Positions 40,473 to 49,228 of a stretch of DNA of 64,000 bases are shown piece after piece. Positions within the stretch are counted from its first letter, which is position 1. Every line of letters begins with the position of its first letter. Origin of the DNA: Acidimicrobiales bacterium (GTDB lineage Bacteria; Actinomycetota; Acidimicrobiia; Acidimicrobiales; Poriferisodalaceae); NCBI GenBank assembly GCA_041394185.1, contig JAWKIQ010000003.1:434001-498000 (forward strand), read 5' to 3'. A program made the position numbers and the translations under genes. Below the pieces are notes generated by a model. It saw only the letters and a program-made list of their open reading frames with translations. It searched no databases and had not been told where the DNA came from.

Positions 40473-41507
40473 CTACGAGACTGCGCCGCCCGACGTCTCG
40501 GTGATATCGGCCTTGCCAGCCGAGATCCACGGCATCATCGCACGGAGTTCCTTGCCGACAGCCTCGATCGGGTGCTGCATGCCCTCTTCGCGAAGTCGCA
40601 GGTAGTTGGGTCGGCCGTTGCGGTTCTCGTCGATCCACTCGTTGGCGAACGTACCGTCCTGGATCTCGGTGAGGATCTTCTTCATCTCCTTGCGGGTCTC
40701 GTCGGTGATGATGCGAGGCCCTCGGGTCAAGTCGCCGTACTCGGCGGTGTCAGAGATCGAGAAGCGCATGCCGGCGATGCCTGCCTCATAGATGAAGTCC
40801 ACGATCAACTTCACCTCGTGCAGGGTTTCGAAATAGGCCGACTCGGGCTGGTAGCCGGCCTCGACCAGGGTGTCGTAGCCAGCACGGATCAGCTCGGTGA
40901 GGCCGCCGCACAACACGACCTGCTCGCCGAACAGATCGGTCTCGGTTTCCTCGGCGAATGTGGTCTCGAGCACGCCACCGCGGGTGCCGCCAATGCCCTT
41001 GGCATAGGCCAGGCCGATCTGCTTGGCGTCGCCGGTCGCATCCTGGTGGACGGCGATCAGCGAAGGCACGCCACCGCCCTCGACATAGGTGCGCCGCACG
41101 TTGTGGCCAGGACCCTTGGGGGCAACCATGATGACGTTGACGTCTTCTGGCGGGGTGATCTGGCCGAAGTGGATGTTGAAGCCGTGCGAGAAGGCGAGGG
41201 TCATGCCCGGCGTGAGGTTTGGCGCAATCGACTCTTCGTAGATGCGGGCCTGCTCGGTGTCGGGCAGGGCCATCATGATGAGGTCCGATGCCTTGGTGGC
41301 GTCGGCCACCGACATCACGGTGAGGCCCTCGGACTCGGCCTTGGCTTTGGACGACGAACCCTCGCGCAGGCCCACGACGACGTTGACGCCGCTGTCGCGC
41401 AGGTTCAAGGCATGAGCGTGACCCTGAGAGCCATAGCCCAGGATGCCGATGGTCTTGCCGGCCAGCAGGCCGAGATCGGCATCGTCGTCGTAGTAAATGG
41501 TTGCCAT
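40473..41507 (-). CDS. ilvC: Ketol-acid reductoisomerase (NADP+), class I
   Basis: A 344-aa enzyme that isomerises and reduces acetolactate or acetohydroxybutyrate in Val/Ile synthesis. N-terminal Rossmann motif ILGYGSQGHAHALNLRDSG (about residues 21-39), the NADPH-phosphate specificity loop near GLREGSSSKAKAESEG, catalytic His region AFSHGFNIHFG near 105, and KGPGHNVRRTY near 129. Metal-binding Glu/Asp are in ETDLFGEQVVLCGG near 190 and EVKLIVDF near 228. ATG 41507 has GGAG nine bases upstream. Third gene of the ilvBNC operon, 65 bases downstream of ilvN. Confidence 0.96.
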   Translation of the reverse strand: MATIYYDDDADLGLLAGKTIGILGYGSQGHAHALNLRDSGVNVVVGLREGSSSKAKAESEGLTVMSVADATKASDLIMMALPDTEQARIYEESIAPNLTPGMTLAFSHGFNIHFGQITPPEDVNVIMVAPKGPGHNVRRTYVEGGGVPSLIAVHQDATGDAKQIGLAYAKGIGGTRGGVLETTFAEETETDLFGEQVVLCGGLTELIRAGYDTLVEAGYQPESAYFETLHEVKLIVDFIYEAGIAGMRFSISDTAEYGDLTRGPRIITDETRKEMKKILTEIQDGTFANEWIDENRNGRPNYLRLREEGMQHPIEAVGKELRAMMPWISAGKADITETSGGAVS

Positions 41508-41571
41508 GAGGTATGACTCCTCGTGTGTAGTCGGTCTGGGGTTAGTTCGGTGGAGCGTGTCCGCCCCGTGG

Positions 41572-42075
41572 TCAGTCGGTGCCGTACAGACGCGGCAGGG
41601 CGACACGGCCGGTGCGCTGAATTCGGGTGATACCGAACTGCTGCATCAGCTCCTCACACTCGTCGAGTCGCTCTGGCGACGCCGAGAAGCTGAAGGTGAT
41701 GTGACCCGCATCGAAGTCGAGAGCGTAGCCACCAAAGCGCAGCGCCGCCTGCAACACGTCGTGGGGCCGTTCGCCCTTGACCACGGTCAACAGCATCAAC
41801 TCTCGTTCGACTGCGTCCGAGGGCTTCAGCTCCTCGATGCGCACCACGTTGATCAGCTTGTCGAGCTGCTTGACGATCTGCTCGAGCGGCGCCGATGCCA
41901 AGTCGACCACCACGGTGATGCGGCTCTGCGCCGGATCGTTGGTGGGGGCAACCGCCAGCGAGTGGATGTTGAAGCCACGGCGGGCGAACAAGCTGGCCAC
42001 CCGGGCCAGGACGCCGGCCTTGTTCTCGACCAGTGCGGTGACGATGTGGAGTTGTTCGAGCTTGCGCGAATTCAT
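41572..42075 (-). CDS. ilvN: Acetolactate synthase small (regulatory) subunit
   Basis: A 167-aa ACT-domain subunit that activates IlvB and gives feedback inhibition by valine or other branched-chain amino acids. The N-terminal ACT block VTALVENKAGVLARVASLFA (residues 12-31) and RRGFNIHSLAVAPT are the ligand-site region. The second half (about 85-165) is the ALS small-subunit C-terminal domain with ELMLLTVV and RTGRVALPR. The ATG overlaps the ilvB stop by four bases (ATGA). Confidence 0.95.
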   Translation of the reverse strand: MNSRKLEQLHIVTALVENKAGVLARVASLFARRGFNIHSLAVAPTNDPAQSRITVVVDLASAPLEQIVKQLDKLINVVRIEELKPSDAVERELMLLTVVKGERPHDVLQAALRFGGYALDFDAGHITFSFSASPERLDECEELMQQFGITRIQRTGRVALPRLYGTD

Positions 42076-43829
42076 GATGGTGCCTGCCCTGACTTGCCGA
42101 GTTCTGCGTCACCTTCGGGCCCCAGGATCACAACATCGTTGCTTCCGCCTGCGGGCACCATCGGATAGACCTTCTCGAACTCGTCGACGCGGAAGTCGAC
42201 GACCACCGGGCGGTCGTTTATGGCGTTGGCCTGCTCGATGACCGCGTCGACCTCGTCGACCTTGTCGGCCCGCAAGCCGACACAACCCATGGCCTCGGCG
42301 AGCTTGGCGTAATCGGGCAGGTCCTGCGACAGATAGACCTCGCTGTAGCGCTCCTCGTAGAACAGCTCTTGCCACTGCCTGACCATGCCGAGGTACGCGT
42401 TGTTCAATATCGCGATCTTGACCGGGATGCGCTCGGCAGCGGCGGTGATGAGCTCTTGGAAGGTCATCTGGAAGCAACCGTCACCGTCGACCGCCCACAC
42501 GGTCTTGTCGGGTCTGGCGACCTTTGCGCCAACGGCTGCAGGCACGGCATAACCCATGGTGCCGAGCCCGCCGGAGTTGACCCAGCTGTACGGGTGGTTG
42601 AACTTCCAGAACTGGCTGGCCCACATCTGATGCTGGCCAACGCCTGCCACCACGATGGTGTCTTCGGGCGACATGTCGCGCAGCCGCTCGAGGCAGTACT
42701 GCGGCTTGAGCGGGAATCCGCTCTCGGACTGCTCGTAGCGCAGTGGGTGGCCCTCCTGCCAGCCGCTCACCGTGGACCGCCAAGGATCGAGATCGACCGA
42801 ACCGACCCCACCCGAGCGCAGCTCGGAGTTGATCGCTTCGATGACCAGACGGGCATCTCCGACTATCGAAACGTCGGGCCTGCGAACCTTGCCGTGTTCG
42901 GCCGGGTCGATATCGATGTGCACGACCTTGGCGCCCGGGGCGAAGGCGTCGACCTTGCCGGTGACGCGGTCGTCGAACCTCGAACCGAAGGCCAGCAACA
43001 GGTCGGCCCGTTGCATGGCGGTGATGGCCGTGTAGTTGCCGTGCATGCCGGGCATGCCCAGGCACTGAGGATGGTCGTCTGGGAGCGCGCCGCGGGCCAT
43101 CAACGTGGTGACCGTCGGGATCTTGGTCATGTCGACGAACTCGCGAAGGGCCTCGACCGCGCGGGCCTTCATGATGCCGCCACCGGCGTAGACGACGGGC
43201 CGCTCGGCCGAGCGGATCAACTCGACCGCCTGGGCGATCTCGGCCGGGTCGACGTCGAGGCGAGGCTGGTACCCGGGAAGATCGATTCCCTGGCCCCAGG
43301 TGGTCTCCCACTCGGGATCCCACTCGAGCTCCATGTTGGCGATGTCTTTGGGCAGGTCCAGCAACACGGGCCCGGGTCGCCCGGTAGTCGCGATGTGGAA
43401 GGCCTCCTGGACGAGGCGAGGGATGTCGGCCGGATCGGCGATCAGCTCGTTGTGTTTGGTCACCGAGCGCGTGATGCCAACCGTGTCGCACTCTTGGAAC
43501 GCATCTGTTCCGATGCTGGCGTATGCCACCTGGCCGGTGATGGCCACCATGGGCACAGAGTCCATGTAGGCGTCCATCAATGGTGTGACGATGTTGGTGG
43601 CCGCCGGGCCGCTGGTGACCAGCACCACGCCCGGCTTGCCCGTGACGGTCGCGTAGCCCGAGGCCATGTGACCGGCACCCTGCTCGTGCCTGACGAGCAC
43701 GTGGCGGATCGGGGACTCGATGATCGGGTCGTAGACCGGCAGGATGGCACCCCCGGGCAGGCCGAATACGACCTCAACACCGCTGAGTTCCAGGCTCTTG
43801 ATCAGGGCTTGGGCACCGGTGATTCGCAT
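42072..43829 (-). CDS. ilvB: Acetolactate synthase large (catalytic) subunit
   Basis: A 585-aa ThDP-dependent enzyme. N-terminal FGLPGGAILPVYD (about residues 22-34), the catalytic Glu in LVRHEQGAGHMA near 49, FAD/regulatory region in the middle, and the ThDP motif near VDGDGCFQMT around 440-449 with NNAYLGMVRQWQELFY near 466-481. Length fits IlvB. The ATG 43829 is chosen over an in-frame TTG at 43877. A leader peptide and attenuator lie immediately upstream (43871-44011), so expression is expected to respond to branched-chain aminoacyl-tRNA supply. Confidence 0.96.
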   Translation of the reverse strand: MRITGAQALIKSLELSGVEVVFGLPGGAILPVYDPIIESPIRHVLVRHEQGAGHMASGYATVTGKPGVVLVTSGPAATNIVTPLMDAYMDSVPMVAITGQVAYASIGTDAFQECDTVGITRSVTKHNELIADPADIPRLVQEAFHIATTGRPGPVLLDLPKDIANMELEWDPEWETTWGQGIDLPGYQPRLDVDPAEIAQAVELIRSAERPVVYAGGGIMKARAVEALREFVDMTKIPTVTTLMARGALPDDHPQCLGMPGMHGNYTAITAMQRADLLLAFGSRFDDRVTGKVDAFAPGAKVVHIDIDPAEHGKVRRPDVSIVGDARLVIEAINSELRSGGVGSVDLDPWRSTVSGWQEGHPLRYEQSESGFPLKPQYCLERLRDMSPEDTIVVAGVGQHQMWASQFWKFNHPYSWVNSGGLGTMGYAVPAAVGAKVARPDKTVWAVDGDGCFQMTFQELITAAAERIPVKIAILNNAYLGMVRQWQELFYEERYSEVYLSQDLPDYAKLAEAMGCVGLRADKVDEVDAVIEQANAINDRPVVVDFRVDEFEKVYPMVPAGGSNDVVILGPEGDAELGKSGQAPS

Positions 43830-43870
43830 CGGTTTCGCTTTCTGTGATTTGGGCGGGAGACTGCGTCCGG

Positions 43871-43899
43871 ACAACAAAAGACCTCCCCGGAGGGAGGTC
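43871..43899 (-). terminator. Attenuator terminator of ilvBNC
   Basis: On the minus strand gacctccc-tccg-gggaggtc is a perfect 8-base stem (43880-43899) followed at once by TTTTGTTGT (43871-43879). It lies 42 bases upstream of the ilvB ATG and 28 bases after the leader stop codon, the layout of an amino acid attenuator. Confidence 0.88.
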
Positions 43900-43904
43900 G
43901 AAAC

Positions 43905-43928
43905 AGCACACGGGGGATCCCGTGTGCT
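43905..43928 (-). promoter_or_regulatory. Leader hairpin overlapping the leader-peptide stop codon
   Basis: agcacacggg pairs with cccgtgtgct (10 bases, 4-base loop). The first base of the hairpin 5' arm is the last base of the leader stop codon, so a ribosome at the stop would block it. It is the likely pause or alternative hairpin of the ilv attenuator. Confidence 0.75.
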
Positions 43929-44011
43929 CAGTTGAGTACTACGTAGCGGGCAATAAACGCAGCGCGATCGGCGGAACGAGCCGAGTCGGGAGCTGCCGTG
44001 TCAACAGTCAT
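43928..44011 (-). CDS. ilvBNC leader peptide
   Basis: A 27-residue open frame, ATG at 44011 to TGA at 43928. It ends FIARYVVLN, with codons ATT, GTA, GTA and CTC for Ile, Val, Val and Leu within the last eight codons; GTA and ATT are uncommon in this GC-rich sequence. It stops just inside the first hairpin, and a terminator follows. Stalling for charged Val, Ile or Leu tRNA here should free downstream pairing and allow ilvBNC transcription. An in-frame ATG at 44020 is an alternative start. Regulatory role is known from other actinobacterial and enteric ilv operons; the peptide itself is read directly from the sequence. Confidence 0.82.
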   Translation of the reverse strand: MTVDTAAPDSARSADRAAFIARYVVLN

Positions 44012-44053
44012 CGCCCCCATTCTGCCCAATCAGCCACTGTGGAAGCAACCCCC

Positions 44054-45244
44054 ATGACTATGGTTCGGTCGATGCCAAGCCGTCCACGAGCGTCGACCGT
44101 CATCGTCGCGAGCCTGGTCGCGCTCTGGCTCGGGGCTGCCGCGCTGCTGGCGCCGGTGTCAGACGAGCAGCTCCGGCCGCCTGATTTCGTTCCCGAGCCT
44201 GTGGCCCTGGCCCTGGCCAAACCGTGCCCTACCACCGCCGATGTCGGGCTCGCCGAGACGCCAGGCGTGTTGAACATCAGCACCGTCCGAGACTTCAAGG
44301 ACCCAACCGCGGTGCTCGTGTCCGACGACGGCAGCATGATCGCGGCTTCCAGGCGCGGCCTGGTCGTCGAGTGGTCGGCAACAAGCGGTTTGTCGACGGT
44401 GCTCGACCTCTCCGAACGCACCTCCACCACGGGCGATCAGGGCCTGCTGGAGCTGGCCTGGCTTCAGGATGCGCTGCTGGTGTTGCGCACCGACGAGACA
44501 GGGGCCACCGTCTTGACCTCACACCGACGCATCGGCGAAGGCTCCTTCGATGCCGGCACCGAGCTGCTCGAGGTCGCCCAACCCGACCCCAGACACAACG
44601 GGGGCGGGCTGGCTGTGTCGGCTGCCGGCGAGGTCTTCGTCGGCGTAGGCGACGGCGGCCTGCAAGGCGACCCGCACGGAAACGCCGCCGACCCCTCTTC
44701 GCTGCTCGGAAAGGTCCTGCGCGGCAAGGTCGACTGGGGGCGGGCATCGTTGGTTCCCACCGACGGAGCCGGCTCGCTGGTGTGGGCGGTGGGGGTCCGC
44801 AACCCGCACCGAATCTGGCTCAGCGCCGACGACGCCCAGGTCTGGGTAGCCGACGTGGGAGAAAACTGCCGCGAGGAGATCAACCGCCTGGCCATCGACC
44901 AGGCCCACTACGACCTGGGCTGGAACGCACGCGAGGGCGACGTCGGCTTCGCCGAAGACCCTTCCAGGATCGCCTTGACCGACCCCCTGGCCTCCTATGA
45001 CCACGAGCGGGGCCGCTGCGCAGTGATTGGGGGTGCTCCGGCCCCAGCGGCCCTGCACCCCAGCACCAACGGCAGCGCTTCGATAGTGGCAGACCTCTGC
45101 ACAGGCGAGTTGTTCATCGTCGACGACGACGGGCTCCGCCTGCTGCCGGCACAGGCCGACTCGCCGGTCGACATCTCACCCGACGAACGCGGCGACATCT
45201 TGATCTCGCAGGCCGACGGCCAGATCCGGCGGCTCCACATCTGA
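44054..45244 (+). CDS. Membrane-anchored glucose/sorbosone dehydrogenase-like protein
   Basis: A 396-aa protein with a signal-anchor or signal sequence (VIVASLVALWLGAAALLAPV, about residues 17-36) and a PQQ-dependent sugar dehydrogenase-like beta-propeller. The HNGGGLAVSAAGEVFVGVGD block (about residues 180-199) and WAVGVRNPHRIWLS (about 247-260) plus VADVGENCREEINR near 269 are typical of the GSDH/HHIP group. Reaction and cofactor are uncertain. It is divergent from the ilv leader, only 42 bases between starts, and its stop overlaps the MATE gene start by one base. Alternative ATGs lie at 44060 and 44072. Confidence 0.8.
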   Translation: MTMVRSMPSRPRASTVIVASLVALWLGAAALLAPVSDEQLRPPDFVPEPVALALAKPCPTTADVGLAETPGVLNISTVRDFKDPTAVLVSDDGSMIAASRRGLVVEWSATSGLSTVLDLSERTSTTGDQGLLELAWLQDALLVLRTDETGATVLTSHRRIGEGSFDAGTELLEVAQPDPRHNGGGLAVSAAGEVFVGVGDGGLQGDPHGNAADPSSLLGKVLRGKVDWGRASLVPTDGAGSLVWAVGVRNPHRIWLSADDAQVWVADVGENCREEINRLAIDQAHYDLGWNAREGDVGFAEDPSRIALTDPLASYDHERGRCAVIGGAPAPAALHPSTNGSASIVADLCTGELFIVDDDGLRLLPAQADSPVDISPDERGDILISQADGQIRRLHI

Positions 45245-46560
45245 TGCCCACCCTGAAGTCACCCTACGACCGGGACATCCTGCGCCTGGCAGTGCCGGCG
45301 TTCGGTTCGCTGATAGCGGCGCCCCTGTACGTGCTCACCGACACGGCGATCGTGGGACGAATCGGCACTCAGGAGTTGGCCGGCCTCGCACTCGCCTCGG
45401 CCGTCTTGCTGACGTTGGTCAACATGTTGGTGTTCCTGGCCTACGGAACCACTGGCTCGGTGGGCCGGGCGTTGGGCGCCGGCGACGAGGCCGCCGCGGC
45501 AAGGCTCGGACTGCAATCCATGTGGCTCGGGCTGGCACTGGGAGCAGTGCTAGGCGCCGTTCTGTACGCGGCCGCAGATCCGCTTCTGCGCAGCTTCGAC
45601 GCCAGCGACGAGGTCGTCGGACACGCGTCGACGTACCTCAAGATCAGCTGCGCAGGCGTGCCCGCCTTGCTGGCGTCGCTGGCCGGCACCGGCTATCTCA
45701 GGGGCCTACAGGACACCAAGACCCCGCTTGTTGTGGCCGTATCGACCGCGGCCGCCAATGCCGTCATCGAGATCTGGCTCGTGTTCGGGCTCGACATGGG
45801 AATAGCCGGTTCGGCCTGGTCGACAGTCATCGCAGAGACCATCGCGGCCGCCGTCTACACGGTCATGGTCCTGCGCTCGGTTCGCCACTTCAACATCGGT
45901 TGGCGGCCGTCACCCAGCGCCATGCGCGTCGCCGGTCGCGGCGGGCTCAGCCTGGTGGCACGAACCGCGGCCCTGAGGGGGGCCTTCCTGTTCGCCGTGG
46001 TGGTAGCAGCGTCGAAGGGCACCACAGCACTGGCCGCTCACGAGATAGCTGTTCAGGTCTGGATGACCTTGGCCTTGGCACTCGACGCCATAGCCATAGC
46101 CGGTCAGGCACTGGTGGCAAGGCTGCTTGGGGCCGGCGACGCGCGAGCCGCGCGGGCCGCGTCGGCACGGATGATCGAGCTGGCGGTGGTCTTCGGGCTG
46201 TTTGCCGGAGCCGCCATCGCCCTGTCTTCGGGCCCGTTGGCTCGGGTATTCACCGATGACACCGCCGTAATCGAGTTGACGTCTTTCCTGTTGCTGCACG
46301 TCGCGGTCATGCAGCCCATCGGAGGACACGTTTTTGCTCTCGACGGCATTCTCATAGGAGCCTCTGACCTGGCCTTCCTGGCCAAAGCGATGTGGGCCTC
46401 TACTGCGGTGTTCGCGGTCGCGGCCGGAATCGTATGGAGCGCCGGCCTTGGCATCGGTTGGCTTTGGGCGTCGCTGACCCTGTTCATGGTGGTCAGGGCC
46501 GCGACACTTCACCTGCGCTATCGCACAGACCTGTGGTTGGTCACCGGCGCAACCAAATAG
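45244..46560 (+). CDS. MATE-family efflux transporter (DinF-like)
   Basis: A 438-aa integral membrane protein with about 12 spans in two similar halves. It carries ILRLAVPAFGSLIAAPLYVL at the N-terminus, ELAGLALASAVLLT near 41, YGTTGSVGRALGAGDE near 66-81, and the second-half equivalent LDAIAIAGQALVARLLGAGD. This matches DinF-type MATE exporters, which use H+ or Na+ to expel drugs or metabolites; substrate unknown. ATG 45244 overlaps the previous stop (TGATG) by one base, so the two genes are coupled. Confidence 0.88.
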   Translation: MPTLKSPYDRDILRLAVPAFGSLIAAPLYVLTDTAIVGRIGTQELAGLALASAVLLTLVNMLVFLAYGTTGSVGRALGAGDEAAAARLGLQSMWLGLALGAVLGAVLYAAADPLLRSFDASDEVVGHASTYLKISCAGVPALLASLAGTGYLRGLQDTKTPLVVAVSTAAANAVIEIWLVFGLDMGIAGSAWSTVIAETIAAAVYTVMVLRSVRHFNIGWRPSPSAMRVAGRGGLSLVARTAALRGAFLFAVVVAASKGTTALAAHEIAVQVWMTLALALDAIAIAGQALVARLLGAGDARAARAASARMIELAVVFGLFAGAAIALSSGPLARVFTDDTAVIELTSFLLLHVAVMQPIGGHVFALDGILIGASDLAFLAKAMWASTAVFAVAAGIVWSAGLGIGWLWASLTLFMVVRAATLHLRYRTDLWLVTGATK

Positions 46561-46567
46561 CCACCTC

Positions 46568-46627
46568 GAAGTCCTACATCCGCTCTATCTATTGGGGCGG
46601 AAGTCCTACATCCGCCCGTCTATTTGG
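46568..46627. repeat. Two 16-base direct repeats upstream of the helix-hairpin-helix gene
   Basis: gaagtcctacatccgc occurs at 46568-46583 and 46600-46615, 32 bases apart, each followed by a related tctatt(t)gg tail. The gap between the MATE gene stop and the next ATG is 117 bases, so the repeats lie about 60-110 bases upstream of the start. Regulator sites on one DNA face are possible (32 bases is about three helical turns). Confidence 0.6.
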
Positions 46628-46677
46628 TCGACCCCCTACTCTGACCGTTGCGCACGCTAGACGGGGAGGACCCGTAA

Positions 46678-47088
46678 ATGACCGCAATCACCTGCATCGA
46701 GGGCATTGGCCCGAAGTATCAGAAGAAGCTCGCCGAGAACGGCATCCGCTCTTGCGAGAAGCTGCTCGAGGCAGGGGCGACCCGCAAAGGACGCAAGGAA
46801 CTCGCCGAAGCTTGTGGCATCGACGAAAAGCGCGTCCTCGGCTGGGTCAACCGAGCCGACCTGTTCCGTGTACGTGGTGTCTCGACCCAATACAGCGACC
46901 TGTTGGAGGCCGCCGGCGTCGACACGGTGAAAGAACTTCGCCGTCGCCGCGCCGACAACCTCTCAGAGGCCATGACCGCCGCCAACGCTCGCCGCAAGAA
47001 CAAGCTGGTTCGCCAGGTTCCCGTCGAGTCACAGGTGCAGCGCTGGATCGATCACGCCAAGGAACTCGACCCAGTCGTCAAGTACTGA
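46678..47088 (+). CDS. DUF4332-type helix-hairpin-helix protein
   Basis: A 136-aa small basic cytoplasmic protein. It holds two helix-hairpin-helix-like units: ITCIEGIGPKYQKKLAENGI (residues 4-23) and RVRGVSTQYSDLLEAAGVDT near 62-81. The pattern GIGPKYQKKL is of the DNA-backbone-binding type, and the overall protein fits DUF4332. Function is unknown; non-specific DNA binding is inferred. Start ATG 46678 has GGGGAGG within the preceding 15 bases. It converges with the 2OG oxygenase gene, 12 bases apart. Confidence 0.82.
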   Translation: MTAITCIEGIGPKYQKKLAENGIRSCEKLLEAGATRKGRKELAEACGIDEKRVLGWVNRADLFRVRGVSTQYSDLLEAAGVDTVKELRRRRADNLSEAMTAANARRKNKLVRQVPVESQVQRWIDHAKELDPVVKY

Positions 47089-47100
47089 GCGATCCGCAAC

Positions 47101-47823
47101 TCAAACGTTCAGCAACGGCGGGTCGACCATCGGCCCGCCGTTGGCATTGAGGCGGTACCACCCGGCCACGCTGTATCTGGTGCGGTTGGTGGGCAGCACC
47201 TCGTGAGGCATCTCCGCGCTGAGGAACCCCGCAAGAGTTCCCATGCGGGGCTCGACGACGGCCAGAACGGTGTCGGAGACAAAGGGCTCATCTGCGGGCC
47301 TCGCCTTGTACACAACCAGTTCACCGCCATCGCCGGGCGCCCAGTCCTGATTCAGGTACAGAACCGTCGACACCACGCGGTTTCCACCACCTCTGAACGC
47401 GTCGAGGTGGACCTTGTAGAAAGCCCCTTGCGGGTACCAGGCATAGTGGCACTCGTAGTCGAACAGGCCGAGGAAGAGCTGCCGGTTCAACTCCAGCCGC
47501 AGCTGCTCGACCCATGCGAACAGCCACCGGGTCGCCGGTCGATCGGCATCGAGCCACACGATCCTGTCGCTTCGAATGTCGGGCCGGGTTTGGTGGGTCA
47601 CCTCTCGTCCCACACCAGCCCGGCTGAACTCGTCAGCCCCATGAGCCTCGAGGTCGTCGCGCAGCGCCACCAGCACCGGCAGGGGCAAGGCCTCCGGTTC
47701 CACCGCCAGACCCTCGGTTCGAAGGCCGGCGACAGCGCGTTCCAGCATCATCGGATCGACGCAAACCTCGGGCCACCCGCTCTCGGGGCCTTCGATCTCG
47801 TTACCGAGAAAATGGTCAGCCAC
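47101..47823 (-). CDS. 2OG-Fe(II) oxygenase (prolyl 4-hydroxylase type)
   Basis: A 240-aa oxygenase that should use 2-oxoglutarate, O2 and Fe(II) to hydroxylate a substrate. The iron-binding HxD is in YKVHLDAFRGG (about residues 136-146), the distal His is in AEMPHEVLPT near 208, and the 2OG-binding Arg follows in NRTRYSVAGWYR near 215. The pattern VVSTVLYLNQDW...DGGELVVY is typical of P4H-like dioxygenases, whose targets include peptidyl proline, ribosomal proteins and others. The GTG start lies inside the gatB end (8-base overlap), so it is translationally coupled to gatCAB. Confidence 0.85.
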   Translation of the reverse strand: MADHFLGNEIEGPESGWPEVCVDPMMLERAVAGLRTEGLAVEPEALPLPVLVALRDDLEAHGADEFSRAGVGREVTHQTRPDIRSDRIVWLDADRPATRWLFAWVEQLRLELNRQLFLGLFDYECHYAWYPQGAFYKVHLDAFRGGGNRVVSTVLYLNQDWAPGDGGELVVYKARPADEPFVSDTVLAVVEPRMGTLAGFLSAEMPHEVLPTNRTRYSVAGWYRLNANGGPMVDPPLLNV

Positions 47824-49228
47824 GTTTGGCGCGCAACAGCGCCGAAACCGCCTTGCCGTCGGCCTGGCCCCGCGTCGCCTTCATGATGTAGCCAACGAAG
47901 GCGCCCTGAACACGGTCTTCGCCGGCGCAGAACTTCTGCCACGCCTCGGGATCTGCGGCAATCGCCTCGTCGACCAGGGTCTCGAGTTCGTCGACCGCCA
48001 TGGCCTCGAAACCGTGGGCCGCGGCCACCTGGGCCGGGTCTCCCCCACCCTGAACCAGGTCGGCCAGGACGGTCTTGGCCTGGGTGGCCGTGAGCTGGCC
48101 GTCGACCTCCATCGACACCAGAGAGGCAAACGACTCGGCCGTGAGCATGCCAGCCCCCTCGGAGAGGTTGTTGACCGCATGGTTGACCAGCCGCACCCGG
48201 TCGACTCCGAGGCCCGCGCTCTGAACCACCAGGTCGTCGAGGTCACGCCCCACGATCACGGCGGCCTGTTCGCCCGTGGCGGCAGTCGCGTCGATGACTG
48301 CATGACGCCGCTGTGCCGGGAGCGTAGGAAGGGTCGCTCGGATCCGCTCGACCAGCTCGGAGTCTGGAACCAACGGCACCAGGTCGGGTTCGTCGAAGTA
48401 GCGATAATCGTGTGAGTCTTCCTTGGTGCGCAGGGTGTGGGTGCGCCCGTCGTCCTCGTTCCAGTGGCGGGTCTCTTGCACCGGAGCCTCGCCGCGCTCG
48501 TACAGCGCGATGTGACGCCTGGCCTCGTACTCGATGGCTCTGCCGAGCGACCGAAACGAGTTGACGTTCTTGATCTCGCAGCGTGTGCGCAGCTCGGTAG
48601 AGCCCGCGGGCCGGACGCTGACGTTGGCGTCGACACGCATCGACCCTTCTTCGAGCCTGGCATCGGAGGTTCCGGTCGCTACCAGAATTGCCCTCAACTC
48701 TTCGGCGTAGGCCCGCGCCTGTTCGGCAGATCGCATGTCTGGGTGGCTGACGATCTCCAGCAGCGGCACCCCGGCCCGGTTGTAGTCGATCTTGGAATAA
48801 TCGGCGCCTGTGACCCTGCCGGCATCGCCACCAACGTGGGTCGACTTGCCCGCGTCTTCCTCCAGATGGGCGCGCTCGATGCGCACCATGGTTCCGTCGG
48901 GCAGTTCGAGTCGACCGTCTACACAGATTGGCCGGTCGTATTGGCTCGTCTGGAAGTTCTTGGTCATGTCGGGATAGAAGTAGTTCTTGCGGGCAAACAC
49001 CGATGGCTGAACAGTGCACTCGAGGGCCAAGCCCAGCTTGATCGCCAACTCGACCGCCTTGCGGTTCAGAACCGGCAGCACTCCGGGAAGGCCAAGGCAG
49101 ACCGGTGAAACGTTGGTGTTGGGTTCGTCGCCGAAGCGGTTGGGGGCAGGCGAGAACAGCTTGGTCTTGGTTGCGAGCTCGACGTGAACCTCGAGCCCCA
49201 CAACGGTTTCCCAGGTCGTGTCGGTCAT
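47816..49228 (-). CDS. gatB: Asp/Glu-tRNA amidotransferase subunit B
   Basis: A 470-aa kinase/tRNA-binding subunit of GatCAB. It phosphorylates the side chain of mischarged Glu-tRNA(Gln) or Asp-tRNA(Asn) and passes it to ammonia from GatA. N-terminal GLEVHVELATKTKLFSP (residues 10-26) and CLGLPGVLPVLN near 43 are signature blocks; YFYPDMTKNFQTSQYD near 86, IERAHLEEDAGKSTH near 118 and SKIDYNRAGVPLLEIV near 144 follow. The C-terminal YqeY-like tail domain spans about 320-470. It overlaps gatA by four bases (ATGA) and the oxygenase by eight. Confidence 0.96.
   Translation of the reverse strand: MTDTTWETVVGLEVHVELATKTKLFSPAPNRFGDEPNTNVSPVCLGLPGVLPVLNRKAVELAIKLGLALECTVQPSVFARKNYFYPDMTKNFQTSQYDRPICVDGRLELPDGTMVRIERAHLEEDAGKSTHVGGDAGRVTGADYSKIDYNRAGVPLLEIVSHPDMRSAEQARAYAEELRAILVATGTSDARLEEGSMRVDANVSVRPAGSTELRTRCEIKNVNSFRSLGRAIEYEARRHIALYERGEAPVQETRHWNEDDGRTHTLRTKEDSHDYRYFDEPDLVPLVPDSELVERIRATLPTLPAQRRHAVIDATAATGEQAAVIVGRDLDDLVVQSAGLGVDRVRLVNHAVNNLSEGAGMLTAESFASLVSMEVDGQLTATQAKTVLADLVQGGGDPAQVAAAHGFEAMAVDELETLVDEAIAADPEAWQKFCAGEDRVQGAFVGYIMKATRGQADGKAVSALLRAKRG

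Noticed and set aside
43830..43877. Upstream TTG extension of ilvB.
   Set aside because: It reads into the attenuator terminator and the ATG at 43829 gives the usual IlvB N-terminus.
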